A stretch of DNA of 64,000 nucleotides from Hyphomicrobiales bacterium (GCA_900469625.1 UBXV01000010.1:104469-168468), one strand, 5' to 3'. Counted from the first letter of the stretch, positions 52,629 through 61,648 are shown. Program-made: numbers and translations. The notes: a model not told the origin generated them from the letters alone.

Positions 52629-55600
52629 ATGAACGGCGCAGAAGCATTGTCGGCGGCACTGGCGGCGAAAGCGGGAGCGCCGACCATCGAGTCGAGGGCA
52701 GTTCTCGACAGCCTTCCTATCGCGATCTACACCACGGACCCTGCCGGGATCCTCACCTATTTCAATCGCGCCGCGGCGGACCTCGCCGGGCGCGAACCGC
52801 GCCTGAATGTCGACCGCTGGTGCGTCTGCTGGCGCCTTTATCGTGCCGATGGTACGGCGCTGCCCCTGGACGAATGCCCGATGGCCGAGACCCTGCGCAG
52901 CCAGTCCGCCGTTCGAAGCGAAGAGCTGATCGTCGCGCGTCCGGACGGTGCGATGGTGCCGGTGCTTCCCTGCCCGACGCCGATCTTCGATGCTGAGGGC
53001 GACATGATCGGCGCGGTCAACGTCCTTATCGATATCGGCGGGCGCAAGGCCGCCGAACAGGAATTGCGCTGGAAGACCGACCGTATCCAGGCGCTCGATC
53101 GCATCGCGAGGCTGCTCGCCAGCGATCTCAACGTCGAGCATATCGTCCAGACAGTCACCGACAGCGCTACGGAACTGACCGGCGCGAAATTTGGCGCCTT
53201 CTTTTACAACGTGCTCGACGAGACCGGCGGGCACTTCCAACTGTTCACCCTGTCCGGCGCACCCCGCGAGGCCTTCGAAAAATTCGGCCTGCCGCGCAAC
53301 ACCGCCGTGTTCGCGCCGACCTTCAACGGTGAAGGGGTCGTGCGCAGCGACGACATCCGCACTGATCCGCGCTATGGACAGAGCGGACCGCATTTCGGCA
53401 TGCCCTCGGGGCATCTACCGGTTGTCAGCTACCTCGCGGTCCCGGTGATCGCCCGTTCGGGCGCCGTGCTTGGCGGCCTGTTCTTCGGCCATTATGCAGC
53501 CGGCATGTTCACCAGCGATTCGGAAGATATCGTCGTGGCGATCGCCGCGCATGCGGCAATCGCGATCGACAACGCCAACCTGCTGGCCGAAAGCCGGAGG
53601 CAGTCCGAGAGCCGGCGGATCGCCGAGATTTCCGCCCGGCATCTCGCCTCGATCGTCGAATCCTCGGATGACGCCATCGTCAGCAAGGACCTGAACGGCA
53701 TCGTCACCAGCTGGAACAGGGGAGCCGAGGCGCTGTTCGGCTATAGCCGGCAGGAGATGGTGGGAACGTCGATCCTGCGGCTCATTCCCAAGGGCCATGA
53801 GGACGAGGAAGTGCATATCCTCGATCGCATTCGCAGGGGCGAACGTGTCGATCACTACGAGACCAAGCGCCAACGCAAGGACGGCACGCTGCTCGACATC
53901 TCGCTGACGATATCGCCGATCCGCGATGACGACGGGCGCATTGTCGGCGCTTCCAAGATCGCGCGCGATATCACAGAGCGCAAGGCTTCCGAAATCGTCC
54001 TGTCCGAGCGTTCGCGCGAGCAGGCCGCACTCCACCAGTTCACCGAGCGCGTTTACCGGGCACGGTCGATTGCCACGGTCTATGAGGCGGCGCTTGATGC
54101 CATTCAGTCAGCACTGCGCTGCAGCCGGGCGTCGATCCTGCTTATCGATGACACCGGGATCATGCGTTTTGTCGCCTCGCGCGGACTTTCGGAGAGTTAC
54201 CGTCTCGCCGTCGACGGTCATACGCCTTGGAGTGCGGAGGCACAGGACCCGAGCCCGATCTTTATCGAAGACGTCGAAGTGGCCGACATTCACGACGACC
54301 TTCGCGCTGCCGTTCAAACCGAAGGTATCGGCGCTCTGGGCTTCATTCCACTGGTCTCGGCCGGACGACTGATCGGCAAGTTCATGACCTATTACGACGC
54401 GGCACACCACTTCGCCGGCGCCGAAGTCGACCTCGCCTTGACGATCGCGCGCCAGCTGAGCTTCAGCGTGCAGCGGATCCGGGCGGAAGAGGCGAGGCGG
54501 CGGGCCGAAGATCTGCTGCGGCACAACGAGGCGAAAGAACGTGCCAGGGCCACCGAGGTGATGGCGCTGATGGAAGCGGTGCCGGCGCCGATCTGGATTG
54601 CAAGGACGCCCGACTGCCGGGTCATCAGCGGCAACAGAAGCTCGTTCGAGCTGCTGAGGCTGTCGCCCGACAGCAACCCTTCGCTCTCTGCACCGGCGAG
54701 CGAAAGACCCGCTCACTTCAAGGTCTATTCGCAAGACAGGCTGTTGTCGGCGGACGAACTGCCGGTTCAACGGGCCGCACGCGGCGAAGAGGTGCGCAGC
54801 TTCGAGCAGGAAATCCGCTTTGACGATGGCACATCCCGGCATCTGCTGGGCAACGCCACGCCCCTGATCGACGCCCTGGGAATTCCGCAAGGCGCCGTCG
54901 CGGCTTTCGTCGACATCACCGAGCGCAAGGAAAACGAGCAGGCGATGCGCGACAGCGAGCGGCGCCTGCAGATGGCGCTCGAAGCCGGGCGGATGGGAGC
55001 ATGGGAATGGAACTTCGATACCGGCAAGGTGATCTGGTCCCCAGGCCTCGAGGCACTGCACGGCCTGGAGCCCGGCAGCTTCGGCGGCACGCTTGACGAT
55101 TTCAAGGCTGACATTCACCCCGACGATCTCCGTCTGGTGGAACTTGAGATTAAAACTGCCATCGACAAGAAAGAGGACTATCACACGACCTATCGCATCG
55201 TGCGCCCCGATGGTTCCATCCGGTGGCTCGAGGCGTTCGGGCGCTTTCTGCAGGCCACGGGGTCCTCTACGCTCCGCCTCGCCGGCGTGTGCATGGACAT
55301 TACCGAACGCAAGGATGCCGAGGCGCAGCGCAACCTTCTGGTGGCCGAGCTCAGCCACCGCGTCAAGAACACGCTCGCGACCGTGACCTCGATCGCCCGT
55401 CAGTCCTTCGCCATGACCCCCGATCAAAAGGAAGCCGAGCAATCGTTCCATGCCCGCATCCGGGCTCTGGCGCAAACCCACACCCGGCTGGCCGAGGCAA
55501 CCTGGGCCGGCGTTTCACTGGAAACGATCCTGTGCGACGAGCTGGCCCCTTACAGGAACGAAAACGCGGGAAATATCTCCTTTGGCGGACCGGCAATCAT

Positions 55601-55922
55601 GCTGTCGCCACGGCATGCCCTGGCAATTGGCATGGCCGCTCACGAGCTTGCAACCAACGCCGCCAAGCATGGCGCGCTCTCGGTGGAAAGCGGTCATGTC
55701 GACGTCAGCTGGAGCCTGCATCGGGTTGACAAGACGCTCAACATCGCCTGGCGCGAAACCGGGGGTCCCAAGGTGGCTCCACCATCGCGCAACGGTTTCG
55801 GGCGATTGCTGCTGGAGCGCGTCGTCGGCTCGGATCTCGGCGGAGATGTCGAACTGGATTTCGCAAAGACCGGCTTGAGATACACCATCAACATGCCCTA
55901 CGACGCAGGTGCCGAGCGATGA
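52629..55922 (+). CDS. Multi-PAS/GAF HWE-family sensor histidine kinase
   Basis: A 1097-residue soluble kinase. Order of domains: PAS (~20-130), GAF (~145-310), PAS (~335-455, SSDDAIVSKDLNGIVTSWN), GAF (~480-620), PAS (~640-755), PAS_3 (~775-895), then the HWE phosphoacceptor and ATPase domain. H910 lies in ELSHRVKNTLATVTSIARQS; the N-box is HELATNAAKHGALS and the family-defining WRE follows in NIAWRETGGP. ATG 52629 has GGAGG upstream; the TTG at 52593 would overlap the -10 box. Absence of membrane helices predicts a cytosolic sensor, possibly of light or redox state. It overlaps the receiver gene by 4 bp. HWE kinases commonly feed the PhyR-EcfG stress pathway. Confidence 0.92.
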   Translation: MNGAEALSAALAAKAGAPTIESRAVLDSLPIAIYTTDPAGILTYFNRAAADLAGREPRLNVDRWCVCWRLYRADGTALPLDECPMAETLRSQSAVRSEELIVARPDGAMVPVLPCPTPIFDAEGDMIGAVNVLIDIGGRKAAEQELRWKTDRIQALDRIARLLASDLNVEHIVQTVTDSATELTGAKFGAFFYNVLDETGGHFQLFTLSGAPREAFEKFGLPRNTAVFAPTFNGEGVVRSDDIRTDPRYGQSGPHFGMPSGHLPVVSYLAVPVIARSGAVLGGLFFGHYAAGMFTSDSEDIVVAIAAHAAIAIDNANLLAESRRQSESRRIAEISARHLASIVESSDDAIVSKDLNGIVTSWNRGAEALFGYSRQEMVGTSILRLIPKGHEDEEVHILDRIRRGERVDHYETKRQRKDGTLLDISLTISPIRDDDGRIVGASKIARDITERKASEIVLSERSREQAALHQFTERVYRARSIATVYEAALDAIQSALRCSRASILLIDDTGIMRFVASRGLSESYRLAVDGHTPWSAEAQDPSPIFIEDVEVADIHDDLRAAVQTEGIGALGFIPLVSAGRLIGKFMTYYDAAHHFAGAEVDLALTIARQLSFSVQRIRAEEARRRAEDLLRHNEAKERARATEVMALMEAVPAPIWIARTPDCRVISGNRSSFELLRLSPDSNPSLSAPASERPAHFKVYSQDRLLSADELPVQRAARGEEVRSFEQEIRFDDGTSRHLLGNATPLIDALGIPQGAVAAFVDITERKENEQAMRDSERRLQMALEAGRMGAWEWNFDTGKVIWSPGLEALHGLEPGSFGGTLDDFKADIHPDDLRLVELEIKTAIDKKEDYHTTYRIVRPDGSIRWLEAFGRFLQATGSSTLRLAGVCMDITERKDAEAQRNLLVAELSHRVKNTLATVTSIARQSFAMTPDQKEAEQSFHARIRALAQTHTRLAEATWAGVSLETILCDELAPYRNENAGNISFGGPAIMLSPRHALAIGMAAHELATNAAKHGALSVESGHVDVSWSLHRVDKTLNIAWRETGGPKVAPPSRNGFGRLLLERVVGSDLGGDVELDFAKTGLRYTINMPYDAGAER

Positions 55923-56281
55923 ACGGCACACAGCGCAGCGTCCTTGTCGTCGAAGACGAGTTTCTGCTGGCGATCCAGATCGAGGACGATCTGATGGCCG
56001 CCGGCTTCTCGGTGATCGGCCCGTTCACCAGCCTGCGCACGTCGATCGCCGCGGCAAGGCGCGAGACGCCGCAGGCCGCCACGCTCGATGTCAATCTCAA
56101 CGGCGAGTTTGTCTATCCCGTTGCCGACGAACTGATCGCGCGCGGCATTCCCGTTCTCCTTTTGACGGGCTACGCCGCCTCCGATCTTCCCGAGCCGTAT
56201 CGCAGTCTTCCGCGGCTGGCAAAACCGTTCAACACCCGCGATCTCATCCGCACGCTCGAGCATCTTCTGGCCGACCAATGA
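55919..56281 (+). CDS. Single-domain response regulator
   Basis: A 120-residue receiver domain with acidic pocket (E12, D13), phosphoacceptor D57 in ATLDVNLNG, T83 in LLLTGYA and K102 in LAKPF. There is no output domain. The ATG overlaps the kinase stop (ATGA), so the pair is coupled and D57 is the likely target of H910. Such free receivers next to HWE kinases usually act as phosphate sinks or as intermediates that tune the stress phosphorelay. Confidence 0.93.
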   Translation: MNGTQRSVLVVEDEFLLAIQIEDDLMAAGFSVIGPFTSLRTSIAAARRETPQAATLDVNLNGEFVYPVADELIARGIPVLLLTGYAASDLPEPYRSLPRLAKPFNTRDLIRTLEHLLADQ

Positions 56282-56341
56282 CGTCCACGACCGGTTGCCG
56301 CAAGATGCATCCGCCTCTTCGTGGGGCCGCATCCCTTGCCC

Positions 56342-57379
56342 TCACGTTTGACGCGCGGGAGCCGTAGCGGCCCGCTTGCGGGCACGGGCGCTGGATCTGA
56401 GAAAGCGCAGCAGGCGGTCTTCCTCGGCGCGCAGCAGGGCGCTTTGTCTCGGCTGCGCCTCGAGCCGCCGCAGGTTGATCTTCGCCTCCTTCTCGGCGAG
56501 CGCGATGATATCAGGATGAACGTAGCTTTTGCGGCAGACGGCAGGCGTGTTGTGCAGCACCTCGGCCGCCGCCTCGCACATCCGCTTCACCGATGGCCGG
56601 CGACCTTCGCCAAATGCCAGGCGCGCCTCGGTGAATGCGGCAACGCTTCCCGCCCAGGTGCGAAACGTCTTGGCCGAAATCGGCGCGCCGCAGACGGCCG
56701 CGAGATAGCGATTGAGGCGACCGGAATCGATCGGATGCAGATCGCCGCTCGCATCCCTGCTGACGAAAAGCTGGCGCCCCGGCAGGTCGGCGATATCCTC
56801 CAGCAAGCGCTGCAATCGCGGGCTGCGCAGTCGGCGAACGACGCGCTTTCCGCCCTTGCCGAGGAAACGGAGCTCGATGCCGTCTTCGCCCAGCTTCAGA
56901 TGCCGCTTCAAAAGCGTGGTCGCGCCAAAAGTCCCGTTCTCCTGCGCATAGGCGACGTTTCCGACGCGCAGCGACGCCTGATCGAGCAGCATCGCAAGCG
57001 CCGACAGAACCGTGCGCGGATCGTCGAGCGGACCATCCATGTGGCGGCGCAGGGTTCGTCGGAGCTTTGGCAGGATCTTGGCGAACTCGATTAGCTGGTC
57101 GAACTTTTCGTGGTTGCGCATTGCCTGCCACGCATCGTGGTAGCGGTATTGTTTTCGCCCCCGCGCGTCGAAGCCGGTGGCCTGCAAATGCCCGTTCTGC
57201 TTGATGCAGATCCACACCCGTTCATAGGCCGGCGGGAGGCCGAGTGCTGCGATGCGAGCCGTTGCGTCCGGGTCCTTGAGGAGGGAACCGCCGGGAAGGC
57301 GGTAGCTGAACCGCTTTCCCTTTCGGTAGCGCCTGATGCCCGGATCGGCATCGGTGACGTAGATGAGGTCGGGTTCCAT
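56342..57379 (-). CDS. DNA topoisomerase IB
   Basis: A 345-residue type IB topoisomerase. The N-terminal domain (IRRYRKGKRFSYRLPGG, RVWICIKQNGHLQATGFDAR, GRKQYRYHDAW) precedes the catalytic domain with R138 in LRVGN, the Lys in FLGKGGK, R240 in KTFRTWAG and the DNA-linking tyrosine Y286 in CRKSYVHP. It relaxes supercoils by single-strand breaks. It is 29 bp after the DUF3309 gene and probably shares its stress promoter. Bacterial IB enzymes are accessory, often stress-linked. The ribosome site is weak. Confidence 0.93.
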   Translation of the reverse strand: MEPDLIYVTDADPGIRRYRKGKRFSYRLPGGSLLKDPDATARIAALGLPPAYERVWICIKQNGHLQATGFDARGRKQYRYHDAWQAMRNHEKFDQLIEFAKILPKLRRTLRRHMDGPLDDPRTVLSALAMLLDQASLRVGNVAYAQENGTFGATTLLKRHLKLGEDGIELRFLGKGGKRVVRRLRSPRLQRLLEDIADLPGRQLFVSRDASGDLHPIDSGRLNRYLAAVCGAPISAKTFRTWAGSVAAFTEARLAFGEGRRPSVKRMCEAAAEVLHNTPAVCRKSYVHPDIIALAEKEAKINLRRLEAQPRQSALLRAEEDRLLRFLRSSARARKRAATAPARQT

Positions 57380-57408
57380 CGCCGCTGATCACGGGATTTT
57401 CGTCGGCG

Positions 57409-57564
57409 TCAGATCCGTCCCATGAGGACGAGGATCAGGAGGACGACCACCAGGACGCCCAGTATGCCGGACGGGCCGTAGCCCCAGTTGCTCGCATGCG
57501 GCCAGCTCGGAAAAGCACCGATCAAGAGCAGGATCAACACGACAAGCAGCACAGTTCCAAGCAT
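57409..57564 (-). CDS. DUF3309 small membrane protein
   Basis: A 51-residue protein with two hydrophobic helices around a PSWPHASNWGYGPSGILG loop, the DUF3309 pattern. ATG 57564 has AAGGGAAACGCC upstream. Function unknown; these proteins are frequent near rhizobial stress genes. First gene of a likely two-gene unit with topoisomerase IB. Confidence 0.88.
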   Translation of the reverse strand: MLGTVLLVVLILLLIGAFPSWPHASNWGYGPSGILGVLVVVLLILVLMGRI

Positions 57565-57602
57565 GGCGTTTCCCTTCACGAATGCATTGTTTGGTGCTTT
57601 GG

Positions 57603-57628
57603 AAATGCGCACGAGCCTCATTGGTTCC
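57603..57628 (-). promoter_or_regulatory. EcfG-like stress promoter upstream of DUF3309/topoisomerase IB
   Basis: On the minus strand GGAAC (57628-57624), 19 bp, then TT (57604-57603). This fits the relaxed rhizobial form GGAAC-N18/19-TT, 39 bp before the DUF3309 start; the -10 CG is not conserved. Confidence 0.45.
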
Positions 57629-57733
57629 GTCGCCGATCGCACGGCAGCGTCCGACACCCTGACAGGAGAACTGTCGCGCCTGCTCGGGCGGGCCCAGCGC
57701 CGTCTTCGCGACCGGACGAATTGCATCGTGCCC

Positions 57734-57759
57734 GGAACAGAACAGCCATCTCGCGAATT
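57734..57759 (+). promoter_or_regulatory. EcfG-like stress promoter upstream of the amidohydrolase/QEGLA/ATP-grasp operon
   Basis: GGAAC (57734-57738), 19 bp, TT (57758-57759), 23 bp before the first start. It fits the relaxed form GGAAC-N18/19-TT but lacks the CG of the full -10 box, so it is tentative. Confidence 0.4.
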
Positions 57760-57782
57760 GTAGCGAGACCTAACGGCCGTCG

Positions 57783-58631
57783 ATGAGGGAGGAACAGGTC
57801 GCAAAAATGCTGAAACGGACAGGCGAGACCTTGAGCGACGCTGGCAATGATGGCTGGTGGACGGTGCACCGCGGCGACAGCCCGATTGTCGCAACGGCGA
57901 TCCATGACGGACACGGCCTTCGAACCGAGATCAGGGCATTGGCTGCCCTCACCGACGGGGAACGGCTGCGGGAAGAAGACCCGTTTACGGCTTACGTGAT
58001 CGAGGACATCGCAAATCGCGTCATCGTGCATCGCTCGCGCTTCGAGGTCGATCTCAACCGCGCCCGCGACGGTGCCGTCTATGTCGACCCTTCACAGGCC
58101 TGGGGACTGTCCGTCTGGCGAGACGCGCTGCCGCAGGCGCTGCAACAGGGCTCTCTGGTGCTGCACGACGAATATTATCGCATGCTGCGATCGATGCTGC
58201 TGTCGATCGAGCGGCGGCATGGCAGTTTCGTCGTTCTCGACGTCCACAGCTACAACCACCGCCGCGACGGGCCGGATGCCACGCCCACGGACCCGCAAGC
58301 GGCACCCGAGATCAACATCGGCACCCATTCGATGGATCGCGCCCGCTGGGCTGGCGTGCTCGACGCGCTGACTGACGCGCTGCGCCGGTTCGAGTTTCGC
58401 GGCCGGCGGTTCGACGTTCGCGAGAACGTCGCGTTTCAGGGACGCGGCGAACAGACCCGCTTCATCCACGAGCATTTTCCGCAGACCGGCTGCGCCATCG
58501 CAATCGAGTTCAAGAAGTTCTTCATGGACGAATGGAGCGGAGAACCGGATTTCGAGGTGCTGGACGCCTTGCGCGCGTTGATGGCCTCGACCGTGCCCGA
58601 CCTCGTCAAGGCGCTGGATCAGCGCCGATGA
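57783..58631 (+). CDS. N-formylglutamate amidohydrolase-like protein
   Basis: A 282-residue zinc-dependent amidohydrolase of the FGase family (HDGHGLR, HRSRFEVDLNRARDGAVYVD, LDVHSYNHRR and FKKFFMDEW around the metal and carboxylate sites). Classical members release formate from N-formylglutamate in histidine breakdown, but no hut gene is present. It is instead the first gene of a coupled trio with a QEGLA metalloprotease-like protein (4-bp overlap) and an ATP-grasp ligase. That points to hydrolysis of another amide or glutamyl compound. ATG 57783 has a weak ribosome site; ATG 57807 is possible. Confidence 0.85.
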   Translation: MREEQVAKMLKRTGETLSDAGNDGWWTVHRGDSPIVATAIHDGHGLRTEIRALAALTDGERLREEDPFTAYVIEDIANRVIVHRSRFEVDLNRARDGAVYVDPSQAWGLSVWRDALPQALQQGSLVLHDEYYRMLRSMLLSIERRHGSFVVLDVHSYNHRRDGPDATPTDPQAAPEINIGTHSMDRARWAGVLDALTDALRRFEFRGRRFDVRENVAFQGRGEQTRFIHEHFPQTGCAIAIEFKKFFMDEWSGEPDFEVLDALRALMASTVPDLVKALDQRR

Positions 58632-60547
58632 AAAATGCCGCGACGCCCAGAGACCGTGACACATCGCCTACTCTCGAGGCCGGACGGCCGGCGCCGGATG
58701 ACGCTTGGCTCGATGACGTGATCGGGTGTCTTGCGGCCGGCAAGGCGGTGCGGCGCGACTTTGCCGAGGGCGGACGCCTGCACATCGACAGACCGCTGCC
58801 CTTTCTCTGCGTGTTTATCGCCGAGGCGAAACAGGCGGTCGTCGCACGCGAGATCACCCAGTCCAATGCGTCCTATCTCGTTGCGCCGGATGCTGCGACG
58901 GCCGCGCTCGTCGTTGCCGCTGTTGGCTCCGTGATCCGGGACCGCCTCGGGGCCTTCTTCGTGCTCGAGTTCGGCGAACTCTCCCATGACGACAAGCCCG
59001 CCAAGGACGCGCCCTATCTGCCGCCTTTCACGATCGAAGTGACGGCCGGCAACGATCCGTCGGCGCAAGCCGCGGCGAAAGCCTTCCTCGGCTCGGTCGG
59101 CACGATCGAAGGCAAGTTTCGCACGGCCCATATGGACCTGCTCTCACCGCAACCGGAAAACGAGCGCGGCGACGCGCCGTTGACGACATTTCCCGCTATT
59201 GGCGTCCGCTTCGCACCGATCTACCGTGAACCGGGAACAGAGCGCATCTATCCGGAATTGCGCGAGCGCCTGATCGCCAACATCTTCGATGCCGGCCTCA
59301 AGGCGTTGGCGGCGGCAACGCAAAGCGCGACCGACATCAGCCTTTCGACGCACCGGGCGCTTGGACGCAAGACCTTCGTCGACACCGTCACGCGCACCGA
59401 TCGCGCCATCGACGAGATTGCCTCGAGTTTCGACTTCCTCCTGGCGGTCACGCCGATAAACTCCGATGCCGCCTGGGCGGAGTTCGTTTCAAGTCGCCAC
59501 CAGGTCGCACCGCGACTGCTGTATCGACCGCTGACGCTCGAAGTCGAGACGGCGAAGAAGAAGCTCTTTTCCATCAGCTTCGAACACCTCGAAGATCCGC
59601 TGCTCTACGCACTCTATCGCGAAAAGCAGCAGGAGCTCGACCTGCAGCTTTCGATGATCTCGGCCCGCGAGGGCCGCACCTTCGTCGAGTTCGGCCGCGC
59701 GCTCTATGGTCCGGTGGAGAGAAAGCTGCTGGAGGCCGCGACCGACATTCTGACGCAGACCCAGAAACGTGTGAGCAAGCCCGGGAAAAAGCCGGCAGTC
59801 GACGCCGTCGATAGCGCCTATGTGCGCAATCGGGCGCAGGTGATGGTCTCGGCCTACAAACGGCAGTATGCCGATTTCAGCGCATCGGTGGAACTGCGCG
59901 ACGACATTCCCGCCGGGTTGCTGGTGTCGAGAAGCCAGCTTCTGATCGCGCGCAGTACCGCCATGAGCCGGGCCCGCGTCGAGGCCCTGCTCAGCCACGA
60001 AATCGGCGTGCACCTGCTGACCTACTTCAACGGCTCGGCGCAGGGGCTCAGGCTCTTCCGCTCCGGCCTTGCCGGCTATGAGGGCATGCAGGAGGGGCTT
60101 GCCGTCTTCGCCGAATATCTGAGTGGCGGCATGACGCTTTCGCGTTTGCGCCTCATCGCGGCGCGCGTGGTTGCCTGCGCGGCGATGCTGGACGGCGCCC
60201 TCTTCCCGGAGACCTACCGCCTGCTCGTCGACCAGCACCGGTTTCAGCCCAACGAAGCCTTCAACATCGTGCTGCGGATCTATCGTGGCGGTGGCCTCGC
60301 AAAGGACGCGATCTATCTGCGCGGTCTGCTTCAACTGCTGGCTCACCTCAGCGCAGGCGGCAGCCTCGAACCCTTCTGGATGGGCAAGATAGCCGCGTCC
60401 CATTTTACCGCCATGCAGGAATTGAGCTTGCGTGGCTTGCTGGGTGCGCCGGCGGTGCGCCCTATTTTTCTGGATGACGCCCATGCACGCACCCGGTTGG
60501 ACCGGGCGCGGGGGGGAATAACCCCACTCGACATGGTCGCAGAGTAG
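58628..60547 (+). CDS. QEGLA-motif (DUF1704) metalloprotease-like protein
   Basis: A 639-residue protein of the flavohemoglobin-expression-modulating QEGLA / DUF1704 family. The metal motif is HEIGVH (H457, E458, H462, an HExxxH pattern) and the name motif MQEGLAVFAEYL starts with Q488-E489, giving a likely third ligand. Eukaryotic relatives (MATCAP) are tyrosine carboxypeptidases acting on tubulin, so peptidase activity on a C-terminus is plausible. The first ~400 residues are without a named domain. ATG 58628 overlaps the amidohydrolase stop by 4 bp, and the ligase gene begins 8 bp after it. Function in bacteria is not established. Confidence 0.88.
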   Translation: MKNAATPRDRDTSPTLEAGRPAPDDAWLDDVIGCLAAGKAVRRDFAEGGRLHIDRPLPFLCVFIAEAKQAVVAREITQSNASYLVAPDAATAALVVAAVGSVIRDRLGAFFVLEFGELSHDDKPAKDAPYLPPFTIEVTAGNDPSAQAAAKAFLGSVGTIEGKFRTAHMDLLSPQPENERGDAPLTTFPAIGVRFAPIYREPGTERIYPELRERLIANIFDAGLKALAAATQSATDISLSTHRALGRKTFVDTVTRTDRAIDEIASSFDFLLAVTPINSDAAWAEFVSSRHQVAPRLLYRPLTLEVETAKKKLFSISFEHLEDPLLYALYREKQQELDLQLSMISAREGRTFVEFGRALYGPVERKLLEAATDILTQTQKRVSKPGKKPAVDAVDSAYVRNRAQVMVSAYKRQYADFSASVELRDDIPAGLLVSRSQLLIARSTAMSRARVEALLSHEIGVHLLTYFNGSAQGLRLFRSGLAGYEGMQEGLAVFAEYLSGGMTLSRLRLIAARVVACAAMLDGALFPETYRLLVDQHRFQPNEAFNIVLRIYRGGGLAKDAIYLRGLLQLLAHLSAGGSLEPFWMGKIAASHFTAMQELSLRGLLGAPAVRPIFLDDAHARTRLDRARGGITPLDMVAE

Positions 60548-60555
60548 GAGACCTG

Positions 60556-61602
60556 ATGCGCTTAGCCTTCTTCGTCAATTCGATCGAATCGGAAACGGCG
60601 TCCTACACGACGACGTCACTGGCGCTCGCCGCCCTCTCCAGGGGGCATGAGATCTGTTACGTCACGCCCGCGGACTTCATCCTGCGGCCCGACGACAGGC
60701 TGATGGTCCGGGCACGCAGCCTCAACGGCACCAAGCCGAAAAAGCCCGAGACGTTCATCTCCGCCCTCAAGGCCGACGACGCGACGACGAGCGTCGTCGA
60801 TGTCAGCGAGATCGACGTACTGTTCCTGCGCAACGACCCCTCGGAAGACGCCGAAGGCCGGCCCTGGGCCGCCCATGTCGGCGCCAATTTCGGCCGCCTT
60901 GCCGCGGAACGCGGCGCGATCGTCGTCAACGACCCCTCCGGTCTCGCACTGGCGCAAAACAAGCTCTATTTCCAGGATTTTCCCCAGGCCGTGCGGCCGA
61001 CGACGCTGATCTCCAAGAACATCGAGGAGATCCGCGCCTTCATCGACGACCATCGCGGCGGCGTGATCCTGAAGCCATTGCAGGGCTCGGGCGGCAAGAA
61101 CGTCTTCAAGATCAAGTCCAGCGATGAAGCCAATCTCAACCAGATCTTCGAGGCGGTGAGCGAGGTCGGCTATCTCATCGCCCAGAGCTACCTGCCCGAG
61201 GCGACCGCCGGGGATATCCGGCTGTTCCTCATGAACGGTCGCCCGTTGGTACGCGGTGACGTCTTCGCAGCCTTTCGCCGTGTACCTGCCAAGGGCGAGG
61301 TGCGCTCCAACATCCACGCGAGCGGCACCGCGGAAGCGGCGATCATAACCCCGGAGATTTTGGCGATTGCCGAAAAACTTCGCCCCAAACTGATCGACGA
61401 CGGCATGTTCCTCGTCGGCCTCGATATCGTCGGCGACAAGGTTCTCGAAATCAACGTGTTCACGCCCGGCGGACTGCAGAACATCCGGGCACTGCACAAG
61501 ATCGATTTTTCCGAAGAGATCGTGATCGCGCTCGAAAACAAGCTCGCCATTCGCGAGGCCTATGGCGGAGCGCTGTCCAACCGGGCACTCGCGACCCTGT
61601 GA
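60556..61602 (+). CDS. ATP-grasp ligase, glutathione-synthetase-like
   Basis: A 348-residue ATP-grasp enzyme resembling GshB: N-terminal domain (MRLAFFVNSIESETASYTTT, LFLRNDPSED), ATP-grasp lysines and Gly-rich loop in ILKPLQGSGGKNVF, and metal/substrate motif GLDIVGDKVLEINVFTPGG. It should join a carboxylate to an amine using ATP. It is unlikely to be the housekeeping GshB, because it is locked into an operon with an amidohydrolase and a metalloprotease-like gene (start 8 bp after the QEGLA gene, AGGAG upstream). Product unknown; a glutamyl or peptide-like molecule is the best guess. Confidence 0.87.
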   Translation: MRLAFFVNSIESETASYTTTSLALAALSRGHEICYVTPADFILRPDDRLMVRARSLNGTKPKKPETFISALKADDATTSVVDVSEIDVLFLRNDPSEDAEGRPWAAHVGANFGRLAAERGAIVVNDPSGLALAQNKLYFQDFPQAVRPTTLISKNIEEIRAFIDDHRGGVILKPLQGSGGKNVFKIKSSDEANLNQIFEAVSEVGYLIAQSYLPEATAGDIRLFLMNGRPLVRGDVFAAFRRVPAKGEVRSNIHASGTAEAAIITPEILAIAEKLRPKLIDDGMFLVGLDIVGDKVLEINVFTPGGLQNIRALHKIDFSEEIVIALENKLAIREAYGGALSNRALATL

Positions 61603-61648
61603 CCGGTCCGCGCCGCCCGACCGAGGGGTTGGGCGGCGCGGTCGGGCT

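Noticed and set aside
57618-58031. Minus-strand frame across the DUF3309 promoter and amidohydrolase start
   Set aside because: No ribosome site or family resemblance; it covers both divergent promoters and the start of a well-supported gene.
57783-58631. Histidine-utilisation enzyme HutG
   Set aside because: No hut genes are near; the operon partners are a QEGLA protein and an ATP-grasp ligase.
60556-61602. Housekeeping glutathione synthetase GshB
   Set aside because: It resembles GshB but is fixed in the trio operon; the main gshB of rhizobia should be elsewhere, so no gene symbol is given.
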